64,000 bases of DNA from Rhizobiales bacterium GAS188 (GCA_900104855.1 FNSS01000001.1:620001-684000), one strand, 5' to 3'. Counted from the stretch's first letter, positions 27,378-36,514 are shown. A program made the numbers and translations. Notes: generated by a model from the sequence alone, not told the origin.

Positions 27378-27669
27378 CGCATTACACCTCGATAAGACCT
27401 CGATCATCCTCGGCGTTCCGTTAAACCCAAATACACAATTTCATGAGCTCGGGGCGAGCCCATCGGGGCGGTATTTTAGCTGGCTACAACCTTACGGCTG
27501 AAGGTGATGGCTTATCCGTCCGTTCGCTTCAATCGACCCGGATGAACCAGACCATCGAGGTCGCCAATGTCAGAATTGGATCAAGGGGCTAAACCGCTCT
27601 CGCGGCAGAGCGCACAACTGTTCCGCGGGACGAGAGAAGTTGCGATTACGGTGACAGTGCACATAATCC

Positions 27670-28938
27670 TCATCCGAGAAAAATGGCCGCGCCCGGCCAT
27701 TGCCGCGCTGCGTCAGATCGAGCCATCCAGCGGCGATATTTGCGCGTCAGGCGCGCGGTCCTTAGCTGCTGGACCAGCAATGCCTTCAGCGGCGACACGG
27801 CTGGAGCAGGGGGCATGCCTCGGCTCAGGCGGCGCAGTTGGTATTTCACGACGGCCATGTTCGCGAGCGAGACAAGTGCCTTGTTCTTCCAGCGGATGGG
27901 CGGAAGTTCCGGTCGGGGGTCGCCCCCTGCTTTCCAGAGGTTCGGCAGGTCCGGCCGGATTGCCAGCGCTGTGCCGATGCCGGCCATAGCCACCCCGCTG
28001 TCCACTATTTGCTGAACAACGCCGACGCTGCGGATGCCGCCTGTCACCATCACCGGCATCTTCGCTACCACCGCGATATCGCTGGCGAATTCGAGGAAGT
28101 AGGCTTCGCGCGCCAGCGTCCGGCCGTCGCGGGCGCTACCTTGCATGGCCGGCGCTTCGAAGTTGCCGCCGGAGAGTTCGACCAAGTCAACAGGGAGTTC
28201 GTTCATCATCTCAACCACGCGCTTCGCGTCATCCGCATCGAAGCCGCCGCGCTGGAAATCGGCCGAGTTCAGTTTTACCGCCACGGAGAGTTTCGGCGAC
28301 ACTGCGCTCCGCACGGCCCTGACGGTTTCGAGCAAGAGCATGGCCCTGTTCACGAGCGCGCCGCCCCACCGGTCGCTGCGTCGGTTGGTCAGCGGGGACA
28401 GAAACTGGCTGATCAGATAGCCATGCGCGGCGTGGATCTGGACACCCGCGAAACCAGCCTTCTCGGCGATCCGCGCGGCATTGACGAAGCGTGCGATCAC
28501 TTCATGGATATCCTGCTCGGTCATCGCCCTGGGCGCCGCAAACATCTTGGAGTATTTTCCAAGGTCGAGCGCCACAGAGGACGGGGCCACGGTATCCTGG
28601 CCCATATTCTTCATGACTTGGCGGCCCGGGTGATTGAGCTGCAGCCACATCTGCGCGCCTTTGGCTTGGCCGATCTGTGCCCAGTCGCCGAAAGTGGCGA
28701 AATTGCTTTCGTCCTCAAGCACGACGCCACCCGGCCCGGTCATGGCGCGGCGGTCGATCATCACGTTGCCAGTTAGAATCAGGCCTGCGCCGCCTTCCGC
28801 CCTAGCCGTGTAAAGCTGCATGAGGTCGGCGGAGGGCGCATGCGCGGCATCGGCCATGTTTTCTTCCATCGTCGCCTTGGCGATACGGTTTCGAAGGATG
28901 CTCCCATTGGGGAGCGCAAGAGGTTCGAAAGGGGTCAT
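27670..28938 (-). CDS. NADH:flavin oxidoreductase (old yellow enzyme family)
   Basis: A 422-residue FMN-dependent oxidoreductase with the OYE TIM-barrel. Characteristic parts are ALPNGSILRNRIAKATMEEN near the start, GLILTGNVMIDRR, WLQLNHPGRQ, the catalytic HAAHGYLISQFLSPLTNRRSD (active-site His pair and FMN contacts) and VTGGIRSVGVVQQIVDSGV. The ATG at 28938 (MTPFEPLALPNG) is chosen; upstream codons cross the operator. Likely role: reduction of alkenals or other electrophiles, substrate unknown. It is divergent from a MerR gene, and the shared 77-base gap contains a MerR-type operator, so it is probably inducible. Confidence 0.93.
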   Translation of the reverse strand: MTPFEPLALPNGSILRNRIAKATMEENMADAAHAPSADLMQLYTARAEGGAGLILTGNVMIDRRAMTGPGGVVLEDESNFATFGDWAQIGQAKGAQMWLQLNHPGRQVMKNMGQDTVAPSSVALDLGKYSKMFAAPRAMTEQDIHEVIARFVNAARIAEKAGFAGVQIHAAHGYLISQFLSPLTNRRSDRWGGALVNRAMLLLETVRAVRSAVSPKLSVAVKLNSADFQRGGFDADDAKRVVEMMNELPVDLVELSGGNFEAPAMQGSARDGRTLAREAYFLEFASDIAVVAKMPVMVTGGIRSVGVVQQIVDSGVAMAGIGTALAIRPDLPNLWKAGGDPRPELPPIRWKNKALVSLANMAVVKYQLRRLSRGMPPAPAVSPLKALLVQQLRTARLTRKYRRWMARSDAARQWPGAAIFLG

Positions 28939-28976
28939 TGCTGCACCGTTGAATTGACGTTGGCGCAGCCCTACTG

Positions 28977-28992
28977 TTAAAGTTAACTTTAA
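28977..28992. promoter_or_regulatory. MerR-type operator (16-bp perfect palindrome) between the OYE and merR-like genes
   Basis: TTAAAGTTAACTTTAA is a perfect palindrome. Read on the minus strand, TTGACC (28993-28998) stands just before it as a -35 box, and a 19-base spacer leads to a -10-like sequence, the overlong spacing typical of MerR-activated promoters. It would drive the flavin oxidoreductase gene. Confidence 0.75.
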
Positions 28993-29018
28993 GGTCAAGC
29001 GGGAAATTTCGAGCCGTG

Positions 29019-29438
29019 ATGAGGATCGGTGAACTGGCACGGCAGACGGACCTGGCGCCGTCAAAAATCCGTTTCTATGAAGCGGAGGGGCTGATCGGTG
29101 CGGTCGAGCGCAAGTTGAACGGCTATCGGCAATATTCGGACCGCACCAAACAGGTGCTGGAGCTGATCAGCCTCGCCCAGCAGGCGGGTTTCTCGCTGGC
29201 TGAGATTCGCGCGCTGGTGCCACCACAGGGAAAAGTACCTGGCAGTCACGACAGGATGCTGGCCGGGCTGCGCAAGAAGCTGGCAGAGTTGGAAGCCTTG
29301 CAGAACAAGCTGGTCGAAGCGTGCGCCGGCCTGAAGCTGGTCATCGAGCGGATCGAGAACACGCCACCCGGCGGCGATTGCTTCGAAAACACCGAAGGCG
29401 TGTTGAAGAACTTTCGCGGCAAGCCAATACCCGCTTGA
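29019..29438 (+). CDS. MerR family transcriptional regulator
   Basis: A 139-residue MerR-type activator. The N-terminal winged helix MRIGELARQTDLAPSKIRFYEAEGLI is canonical, followed by GYRQYSDRTKQVLELI and a long dimerisation helix (MLAGLRKKLAELEALQNKLVEAC). A single Cys near the C-terminus (GGDCFENTEG) and one in the helix could sense ligands; no metal-binding loop of CueR or CadR type is clear. The ATG at 29019 directly follows an in-frame GTG at 29016. It is divergent from the OYE gene and probably controls it through the palindrome at 28977. Confidence 0.92.
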   Translation: MRIGELARQTDLAPSKIRFYEAEGLIGAVERKLNGYRQYSDRTKQVLELISLAQQAGFSLAEIRALVPPQGKVPGSHDRMLAGLRKKLAELEALQNKLVEACAGLKLVIERIENTPPGGDCFENTEGVLKNFRGKPIPA

Positions 29439-29593
29439 ACTCACAGCTTCGGCTTTTCAGCGCATTGTAGCGTGCTTTAGAAATGCTTCATGAACATCCT
29501 TATGCGCTGACGCTCTGAGAGCGCTATGGCGCGGATGTAGTTCCAATCATTGTCCCGCACGGCCCGCCAGTTTTGCCGCTTCTCGAGGAGTCC

Positions 29594-31444
29594 TCAGGCT
29601 GAGGCGCCGGATTGATGCGCGGCGATGGCGCCGAGGAAGATCAGTCCGAAATCCTTGAGCTTCGCGGCGCCCACGCCATTGACCGCGGCGAAGGCGTTGA
29701 GGTCGCGCGGACAGCGCTCTGCCATGTCGATCAGCGTGCGATCAGAGAAGATCACATAGGCGGGCACCTGGCGCTCCCGGGCGAGACGCAGCCGTACCGC
29801 CTTGAGCATGGCCAGGAGCGCGGGATCCCGGCCTTCCACGCTTGCGGCGGAATCCTGGGTGGGACGCATCTTGCCGCGTGATGCGCGGCGCGGCGCGTCT
29901 ACGCGATACTGGAACGGCACCTCGCCGCGGCGTAGTTCATGGCCCTTTTCGGCGATGGCGAGGCCGCCATGGCCGCCCAGATCCAATGTCAGAAAACCTC
30001 CCGCGACGAGCTGGCGGATCAAGGATTGCCACACATCCTTCTTGCGCCCTATGCCGGTCCCGAAGCTGGCAAGCCGGTGATGGCCTTTGGCCAGGACCTT
30101 CTGCGTTTCCTGGCCGCGCAGGATATCGACGATATGGGCCGGGCCGAAGCGTTCGCCGGTCTGCGCGATGGCCGCGAGGATGATCTGCGCCTCCGCCTCA
30201 CCATCCGCATGCAGCGCCTGGTCAAGGCAATTGTCGCAATTGCCGCAAGGCGACGCGACTTCGCCGAAATAGTTCAGCAGAATCTGGCGGCGGCACTGCG
30301 CCGTCTCACAATAACCGATCAGGGTGGCGAGCCGGCCATGCGCGCGCCTTTTATGCTCCGCCGGCGCATCCTCGCCTTCGATGAAAAGCCGACGCATGCG
30401 GATATCGCCGAGACCGAAAAGCATATGTGCCTCGGCAGGCCGTCCGTCGCGGCCCGCACGCCCGATTTCCTGATAATAGGCTTCGAGGCTGCTCGGTAGA
30501 TCGGTGTGGAAGACATAGGCGACATCCGGCTTGTCGATCCCCATGCCGAAGGCGATGGTCGCCACCATCACGACGCCGGACAAGGTCATGAAGCTGTTCT
30601 GATTGGCGTCGCGCGCCTCCTTGCTCATGCCGGCATGATAGGCCAGAGCACGCACGCCGTTCCGGTCGAGGAACGCCGCCGTCTCTTCCGTCTTTTTGCG
30701 CGACAGGCAATAGACGATCCCGCTGCGGCCCGCGTGACGCTGCACGAAGCTCAACAATTGGCGCTTGCTGTCCTGCTTGGCCTCGATACCAAGCTTGATG
30801 TTCGGCCGGTCGAAACCCAGCACCAAGGTTTCGACGCGCCCCGCATACAGCTGCGCAGCGATGTCGGTGCGCGTGGTCTCGTCCGCGGTCGCCGTCAGCG
30901 CAATGATCGGCACTCTCGGGAAGATATCGCGCAGCCGCGACAGATCTTCATATTCGCGCCGAAACGCCGGGCCCCATTGGGAGATGCAATGCGCTTCATC
31001 GATAGCGATCAGGCGGATATCGAGCCTGGCGAGCGCCTCGAGCATCCGCCCGGTCATGAGCCGCTCCGGCGCCAGATAGAGCAGGCGTGTATGGCCCGCC
31101 GTAACGCGGCGCCATGCGGCGACGTTGGCATCGCGGTCGAATGAGGAATTGATCGTATCGGCCGCCACGCCGGCAAGACGCAAGGCGGCGACCTGATCCT
31201 GCATCAGGGCCACCAGCGGCGAAACGACAAGGGTGAGCCCGCCCAGAACCAGCGCTGGGACCTGATAGCAGAGCGATTTGCCGGCGCCGGTCGGCATTAC
31301 AGCCAGCACATGACGCCCGGCCAGCAGTGCCTCCATCACGGCGGCCTGGCCTGGACGAAAATCATCGAAGCCGAACACGTTCTTCAAGACGTGCCGCTTG
31401 GGGTCCTGCGCGTCCGCCGGGACGCTCGCCGCCGATATCTGCAT
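29594..31444 (-). CDS. recQ: ATP-dependent DNA helicase RecQ
   Basis: A 616-residue 3'-5' DNA helicase. Superfamily 2 motifs are visible: MPTGAGKSLCYQVPAL (Walker A), LTLVVSPLVALMQDQ, IDEAHCISQWGPAFR (DEAH box and RecQ aromatic loop), LTATADETT, AYHAGMSKEARD, VATIAFGMGIDKPDV and YYQEIGRAGRDG. The RecQ zinc site is in CETAQCRRQ and CGNCDNC. A winged-helix region and a C-terminal HRDC domain (VPAYVIFSDRTLIDMA) complete the usual architecture. Start chosen at MQISAASVPADAQDPKRHVL (31444); the frame extends 26 codons upstream. No SOS box was recognised. Confidence 0.95.
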   Translation of the reverse strand: MQISAASVPADAQDPKRHVLKNVFGFDDFRPGQAAVMEALLAGRHVLAVMPTGAGKSLCYQVPALVLGGLTLVVSPLVALMQDQVAALRLAGVAADTINSSFDRDANVAAWRRVTAGHTRLLYLAPERLMTGRMLEALARLDIRLIAIDEAHCISQWGPAFRREYEDLSRLRDIFPRVPIIALTATADETTRTDIAAQLYAGRVETLVLGFDRPNIKLGIEAKQDSKRQLLSFVQRHAGRSGIVYCLSRKKTEETAAFLDRNGVRALAYHAGMSKEARDANQNSFMTLSGVVMVATIAFGMGIDKPDVAYVFHTDLPSSLEAYYQEIGRAGRDGRPAEAHMLFGLGDIRMRRLFIEGEDAPAEHKRRAHGRLATLIGYCETAQCRRQILLNYFGEVASPCGNCDNCLDQALHADGEAEAQIILAAIAQTGERFGPAHIVDILRGQETQKVLAKGHHRLASFGTGIGRKKDVWQSLIRQLVAGGFLTLDLGGHGGLAIAEKGHELRRGEVPFQYRVDAPRRASRGKMRPTQDSAASVEGRDPALLAMLKAVRLRLARERQVPAYVIFSDRTLIDMAERCPRDLNAFAAVNGVGAAKLKDFGLIFLGAIAAHQSGASA

Positions 31445-31566
31445 CACGGAGTGCTCATTATTACCGGGCGTGACATGGTGCTCGTCGCTCGTGGCCCGCC
31501 ATTCGACCGATCTATCCATCATCGCCGCCGCGATGCCATGTCGACGAATGCAACCTCTTCGGCAGC

Positions 31567-32189
31567 CTACCTCCTTGTCGGGGCCGCGATGCCACGGCCG
31601 ATACCGCCAAGCCTGCGGGCGATCTTTTTCTCGTCAATCAGATCGGGGGCGAATCCTTTGAGGCGCTCCTTCGCCCAGCCATGATCGGGATCCTTCCGGT
31701 CGACGAGCGCTTCAAGCAGTGAGTAGAAGCCGAAAAGTCCACCGCAATCTTCCGGTGGCGCACCTCGCTCGCCGGCAAGATAACGGGGATAGGACATGTC
31801 GGGCTCTCGGGCGCGGATGCGCGTCACGGTGAGCCCATGCTCCAGCTGTCGCCAAAATCGTAGAGGTAATCGATGTGGGTCTTGCGCGGCCTGAGCACTT
31901 CTCTGAGTTGAATGTCCTCAGCATCGATCAGCGGATTTGGGCCCCAGTCCACCGCACTCATAGGACCGTATCGGCGCTTCTCAATCGTGAACTCCCACAG
32001 ATGATCGTTGTCCCAATTCATGACGGCCTGGATCACAGAGTGAAGGTCCGCGAGCGTGATCTCCGTGGGCACCTCGACCTCGCGCCAGATCAAGGGATCG
32101 CTGTCGCGAAGCTCGACGCGAACCGTGGCGACGTCGACAGTTGCACCAGATGGTTGCTTGCCTTTGCGAGGGCGCTTGGCAGAGTTCAT
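31567..32189 (-). pseudogene. pRiA4b ORF-3-like gene, interrupted by a single-base frameshift
   Basis: Two minus-strand frames together encode one protein of the plasmid pRiA4b ORF-3 family. Residues 1-115 (start at 32189) run from MNSAKRPRKGKQPSGATVDV through LIWREVEVPTEITLADLHSV to LYDFGDSW, then hit a TGA. The other frame continues with TRIRAREPDMSYPRYLAGER and APPEDCGGLFGFYSLLEAL to a stop at 31567. Inserting one G after the TGG codon near 31842-31844 restores (W)EHGLTVTRIR, which is what the family requires. It is either a real deletion or a sequencing error. Function of the family is unknown. Confidence 0.85.
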
Positions 32190-32453
32190 GTCATCAGCTC
32201 ATGGGAATTTGGAGTGTGTCGTGCCGCTGCGACCGGGCTCACATAGCCGCGCGCTTTGAGCGCAGCCTGCGCCGCGATCATGATACGATGGGCGAGCTTG
32301 CGGCGATTTTCCGGGTTCATAAGGGGATGAGGTTGTCAGATTCGGCACGAATATATCAGATGTTTGCTCGTCATGTTCGGCGGCCTCGTGCGGCCCGTGC
32401 AAATCAGCTATTCCAAGTCGGCTTAGGCGAAGGTCAGGCGGAGCGAGGTGCAC

Positions 32454-33473
32454 ATGTTCGGCTACCGTTTCATCAAGACACAGCCCACACAATATGTGAT
32501 CCAGTATCGAAACGGCCGGCCGAGGAGAGAGGGCTCCGGGCTCTCCTTCTGGTATTTCGGGCCGACCACCTCGATCGTCGTGGTGCCGACCGCCAGCGTC
32601 AACGAGCCCTTCATCTTCCAGGAAGTGACGTCCGATTTTCAGGACGTCACCGTCCAGGGCCAGATCACCTACCGGGTCACCGATCCGCGGCGCACGGCGT
32701 CGCTGCTCAATTTCGCGCTCGACCCCAAGGGCAAATATGTATCGGAGGACCCCCAGAAGCTCTCGCAGCGCTTGATCGACCAGGTGCAGGTGGCGATGCG
32801 GGCGGAGCTGCAGGCCTTGACGCTGCAGCAGGCGCTGACTTCAGGAGATGCGCTCGTCGCCCGGGTGTCAGGAGCGCTCGCCGGCCATCCTACCGTCCAG
32901 GCGCTGGGGCTCGAGCTCCTCGGGCTCTCCATACTCGCCGTCAAGCCGAAGCCCGAGACGGCGCGTGCGCTCGAGGCGGAGGCACGCGAAGCCCTGTTGC
33001 GACGAGCCGACGAGGCGACCTATTCGCGCCGCAACGCCGCCGTCGAGCAGGAGCGCGCCATCAAGGAGAATGAGCTTGCGACCGAGGTCGCGGTCGAGAA
33101 CAAGAAGCGGCAGGTGCGCGAGGCGCAAATGGAGGCGGAGCGCTCGGTGCAGGAGCGCCGCATGCGCATCGAGCAGGAGGAGATGACCGGCAGGATCGGG
33201 CTCGAGACCCAGAAGAAGGACCTCGTGACGCTCGCCAGTGTCAATTCCCGCGAGGAAGCCGACGCCAAGGCCTATGGTCTTGCGACCATGGTGAAGGCAT
33301 TCGCCGGCGCCGAGCCGAAGCTGTTGCAGGCGCTCGCTTCCGTCGGCATGGATCCCGGCCAATTGATGGCGCTCGCCTTCCGCGACTTCGCCGACAATGC
33401 CACGAAGATCGGCGAGCTCAACGTCTCACCGGACTTGCTCCGCGAGATCCTGCGGCCGAAAGCGACAAAGTGA
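32454..33473 (+). CDS. SPFH/band-7 domain protein
   Basis: A 339-residue protein. Residues 1-180 match the SPFH (stomatin/prohibitin/flotillin) fold, with VVPTASVNEPFIFQEVTSD and FQDVTVQGQITYRVTDPRR. Residues 180-250 are a highly charged coiled coil (EALLRRADEATYSRRNAAVE and ENKKRQVREAQMEAERSVQE). There is no N-terminal membrane segment or signal, unlike most bacterial flotillins. ATG 32454 is chosen, with GAGG upstream; an in-frame GTG at 32448 is an alternative. It is followed after three bases by an NAD-kinase-like gene, so the pair is surely one operon. Confidence 0.87.
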   Translation: MFGYRFIKTQPTQYVIQYRNGRPRREGSGLSFWYFGPTTSIVVVPTASVNEPFIFQEVTSDFQDVTVQGQITYRVTDPRRTASLLNFALDPKGKYVSEDPQKLSQRLIDQVQVAMRAELQALTLQQALTSGDALVARVSGALAGHPTVQALGLELLGLSILAVKPKPETARALEAEAREALLRRADEATYSRRNAAVEQERAIKENELATEVAVENKKRQVREAQMEAERSVQERRMRIEQEEMTGRIGLETQKKDLVTLASVNSREEADAKAYGLATMVKAFAGAEPKLLQALASVGMDPGQLMALAFRDFADNATKIGELNVSPDLLREILRPKATK

Positions 33474-33476
33474 GCC

Positions 33477-34415
33477 ATGCAGCCGCAGGACGACCGCAAG
33501 ATCGTGCTGATCGTCCGCGAGACGAGGCTCGACGAGCTGATCGCGCGCTTCAACACGGTCCAGCAGGCCCAATTCTATGTGGAGCATCTGGGCGCTGACT
33601 TCTCCGACTATCTGAACGAGCATCGCAGATACAAGGAGGCCGTCACACAGTCCCAGAGCATATTGCGCGACTTCGGGCGCGTGCAGCGGCTCGAGCGCCG
33701 CTATCTGTCGAACTTCATCTTCGGGCCGGAAGACCTCGTCGTCGCCCTCGGGCAGGACGGGCTCGTCGCCAACACGCTCAAATATCTCGACGGCCAGCAT
33801 GTCATCGGCCTGAACCCGGACCCGAAGCGCTGGGACGGCGTCCTCCTGCCCTTTCGGGTCGAGGATCTCGCAAAGGTCGTCACGGAGGAGATCAAAGGCC
33901 GGCGTCCCATCAAGACCGTCACCATGGCCAAGGCGACGCTCAACACCGGGACTTCCCTCTACGCCGTCAACGACCTGTTCATCGGGCCGCGCAGCCATGT
34001 CTCGGCGCGCTATGCGCTCTCGGTCGGAGGGAAGGAGGAGCGCCAATCCTCAAGCGGGATCATCGTGTCGACAGGGCTCGGCTCGACCGGCTGGCTGAAA
34101 AGTATCTATGCGGGCTGGCGGGCGACCACGGCGAGCTTGACCGGCGCGACGCTGGACAACGCGGCCGAAGGAGCCTTCGCCTGGGATGCCGAGCATCTCC
34201 AGTTTTTCGTGCGCGAGCCATTTCCGAGCCGCACCACCGGCGCGTACCTGGTGATCGGGCAGGTCGACCGCGACAACCCCATGACCATCGTGTCGGAGAT
34301 GCCGGAACATGGCGTCATCTTCAGCGACGGGCTGGAGGCGGATTTTCTCGAGTTCAACAGCGGCACGAAAGTGACGATCGGGTTGGCCGAGCGCCATGGG
34401 CAGCTCGTCGCTTGA
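33477..34415 (+). CDS. NAD-kinase-like protein with altered GGDG motif
   Basis: A 312-residue protein with the NAD kinase/diacylglycerol kinase fold. EDLVVALGQDGLVANTLKYL (86-105) corresponds to the family GGDGT loop but reads GQDG, so the second Gly is Gln. The second conserved region is VNDLFIGPRSHVSARYALS (164-182) and SSSGIIVSTGLGSTGW (191-206), close to NADK (A-x-N-D/E and STPTGSTAY regions). The N-terminal 85 residues are unlike housekeeping NadK. It may phosphorylate or merely bind a nucleotide. It is coupled to the SPFH gene. Confidence 0.8.
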   Translation: MQPQDDRKIVLIVRETRLDELIARFNTVQQAQFYVEHLGADFSDYLNEHRRYKEAVTQSQSILRDFGRVQRLERRYLSNFIFGPEDLVVALGQDGLVANTLKYLDGQHVIGLNPDPKRWDGVLLPFRVEDLAKVVTEEIKGRRPIKTVTMAKATLNTGTSLYAVNDLFIGPRSHVSARYALSVGGKEERQSSSGIIVSTGLGSTGWLKSIYAGWRATTASLTGATLDNAAEGAFAWDAEHLQFFVREPFPSRTTGAYLVIGQVDRDNPMTIVSEMPEHGVIFSDGLEADFLEFNSGTKVTIGLAERHGQLVA

Positions 34416-34606
34416 CTCGCCGACCCGCCTTGTGAACATAATGGGAACATGCGTCCTCCTTCGCACGCCCTCACGGAGCTCGCCGAACGCATGCGCCAGG
34501 CCTTAGGCACAAGCCCAGCGAGCGCGCCTCTCGTGATCGAGGCGCCGTGTGGTGACGCGACTTTGCGGCACCGATATTCGGCTAGCGCTTAGCTCGAGGA
34601 AGCGAC

Positions 34607-36514
34607 GTGACGGGGGGAAAACTCAAATATTGGAATACGGGCCGGGCGACGCTCATTTCATTTTTGGTCTTTGCAATGCTTGGTGCGATCCAGGCAGGCC
34701 TTGAGCGACACTGGGATACATCGCCTTATTCTGTCGGGTTCATCGGCGGTCGGAGCTTGGTGGTCGGCCTGATCTCGATGATCGTCGCGACGGCCATCTG
34801 CCTCATCCGCAATCGGACCATTGCCAATGCCTCCACGCGGATGCAGATGTCGACGGGCTCGGCCATGCCGAGCCGGATCGAGCCGCGGTTCGACCGGATC
34901 TCCTCGGTGCCGCGCGTGGGCATTTCGCCGGCTGGCGCCACCAATGACCCGCTAGCTCGTTTGAAGCGCCCCCGCTTCAGCAATTTCATCGCCCGCCATT
35001 GGCGTGGTGAATTGCCGCTCTGGGTCTCGTACTGGATCATCGGTTTCCTCGGCAACATCGTTGCCGGAGCGGTCCTGCTGCTCGTCGATGCCGCAGCCGG
35101 GAGCCGTGACTATGACCCTCGCATTGTCCTGGGACAGCTGCTCGTCGTGTGGCTTTGCATCTGTACAATGGTGCTGTGGCAAGTCGTCGGAGTGTGGAGG
35201 TCGGCAAACGAGCGTATCCGCGAGCGCTCGCGAATGGGCCGGAATGCCCCCTGGGCCACGCTCGCCAAACTTGCGGCCGTGCTGGGATTCCTGCGTCTCG
35301 GGGGAATGCTGTTCACGACTGGCGCCCCGGAGATCGCCGAGGTGTCGCGCATGGCCTTTTTGGATGATCCTGACATCCCCGCCTACACCTTGCGGATCAT
35401 GCGCAACGGCACCGAGCTCGAGGTCGTGGGCGGCTTCAAATATGGCCTCACCGACGATGTCCTTCGAGTTCTGCGGGCGGCACCCAGGGTTCGCACCGTC
35501 CACCTCGACAGCACAGGCGGCCGGATTGGGGAAGCAGAGAAGCTGTACAACGCCATTCATGATCACGGCTTCATCACCTATGTTGCGAACCAATGCATGT
35601 CGGCCTGCACGGTGGCCTTCGCCGGAGGTCGCGAGCGCTGGCTGCACTCGCAAGCCAAGCTGGGGTTCCACGCTCCCGCCTTCCCTGGGTTGAGCGCCGC
35701 CGAGCTGACGGAATCGATACAGCGCCAGAAAGATATCTTTGCCGCGTCCGGATTCGACACTGCTTTCGCAACCCGGGCTCTTTCCACGCCCAACAGCCGA
35801 GTATGGACCCCGAGCATCGAGGAGTTGCTGCGCGCGCGAGTGATCACGCATGTCTCGACTGGCAGCGAATTTGCCGCATCCGGCTACGGCGCCAACCTGA
35901 CGCGGCAGGAAGCGGCCTCCCAGTTTCAGGAAAAACTACCGATTCTCGTCACGCTGCGCGCCGTTTCGTCAAAGGATTTTGATTCCATCATCGATGGCTT
36001 CTTTTCGGGTTACCAGGAGGGGCAGACGGAATCCGAGCTGATCGACACGGCGCGAAACCACTTGCTTGCTGTTGTTCAAGCCGACATTCCCCTTGCCGAT
36101 GACGCTGTTCTGGTCGAGCTCGGAAGGCTGTTGGTTGACGAGTATTCGTCGCTCGCCGGCAAGGACCCGTCGCTCTGCTACCAATATGCATCGGGAGCCG
36201 TTGACATCGATACTCACAATCTTCCGGCGGCACTCGTTGAGCGCGAGCTCGCATTGTACGAGCGCGTGCTCGAGACCGCATCCCAAAGGCCTGCTCTATC
36301 GCAGCAGATCGGAGACGCGCTCTGGGCCAGGGTGAGTGCTGAGGTCCGCAGGCGTGTCGGGGCACAGAAGCTCGGCCTCCTGACCACCGGCAATGTCTCA
36401 GCCGCCCAATACGCGGATTATTGCGCTGCGGCGATCGCCTTCTACCAGGAGATCACAGGCCTCAAGGAGGCGGACGGCGCCGCATTGATGCGGCAGACCT
36501 ATGGAAGCAAATGA
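34607..36514 (+). CDS. membrane protein with ClpP-like (COG3904-type) domain
   Basis: A 635-residue protein. Hydrophobic segments lie at about 13-30, 45-66, 138-160 and 175-197, with another near 222-238. Residues 260-400 resemble the ClpP/crotonase-like domain of COG3904 predicted periplasmic proteins: VHLDSTGGRIGEAEKLYNAI (oxyanion strand, STGG at 302-305), QCMSACTVAFAGG with candidate nucleophile Ser332, and LGFHAP with candidate His355. The remaining 230 residues are soluble and unassigned. Start is a GTG at 34607 with GAGGAA about six bases upstream. Protease activity is inference. Confidence 0.75.
   Translation: MTGGKLKYWNTGRATLISFLVFAMLGAIQAGLERHWDTSPYSVGFIGGRSLVVGLISMIVATAICLIRNRTIANASTRMQMSTGSAMPSRIEPRFDRISSVPRVGISPAGATNDPLARLKRPRFSNFIARHWRGELPLWVSYWIIGFLGNIVAGAVLLLVDAAAGSRDYDPRIVLGQLLVVWLCICTMVLWQVVGVWRSANERIRERSRMGRNAPWATLAKLAAVLGFLRLGGMLFTTGAPEIAEVSRMAFLDDPDIPAYTLRIMRNGTELEVVGGFKYGLTDDVLRVLRAAPRVRTVHLDSTGGRIGEAEKLYNAIHDHGFITYVANQCMSACTVAFAGGRERWLHSQAKLGFHAPAFPGLSAAELTESIQRQKDIFAASGFDTAFATRALSTPNSRVWTPSIEELLRARVITHVSTGSEFAASGYGANLTRQEAASQFQEKLPILVTLRAVSSKDFDSIIDGFFSGYQEGQTESELIDTARNHLLAVVQADIPLADDAVLVELGRLLVDEYSSLAGKDPSLCYQYASGAVDIDTHNLPAALVERELALYERVLETASQRPALSQQIGDALWARVSAEVRRRVGAQKLGLLTTGNVSAAQYADYCAAAIAFYQEITGLKEADGAALMRQTYGSK

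Noticed and set aside
27567-27989. 140-codon plus-strand frame beginning MSELDQGAKPLSRQ
   Set aside because: Most of it is antisense to the flavin oxidoreductase gene and no protein character was seen in the remainder.
34449-34592. 47-codon plus-strand frame MRPPSHALTELAERM... between the NAD-kinase-like and ClpP-like genes
   Set aside because: No ribosome-binding site and no recognisable family; too short to support.
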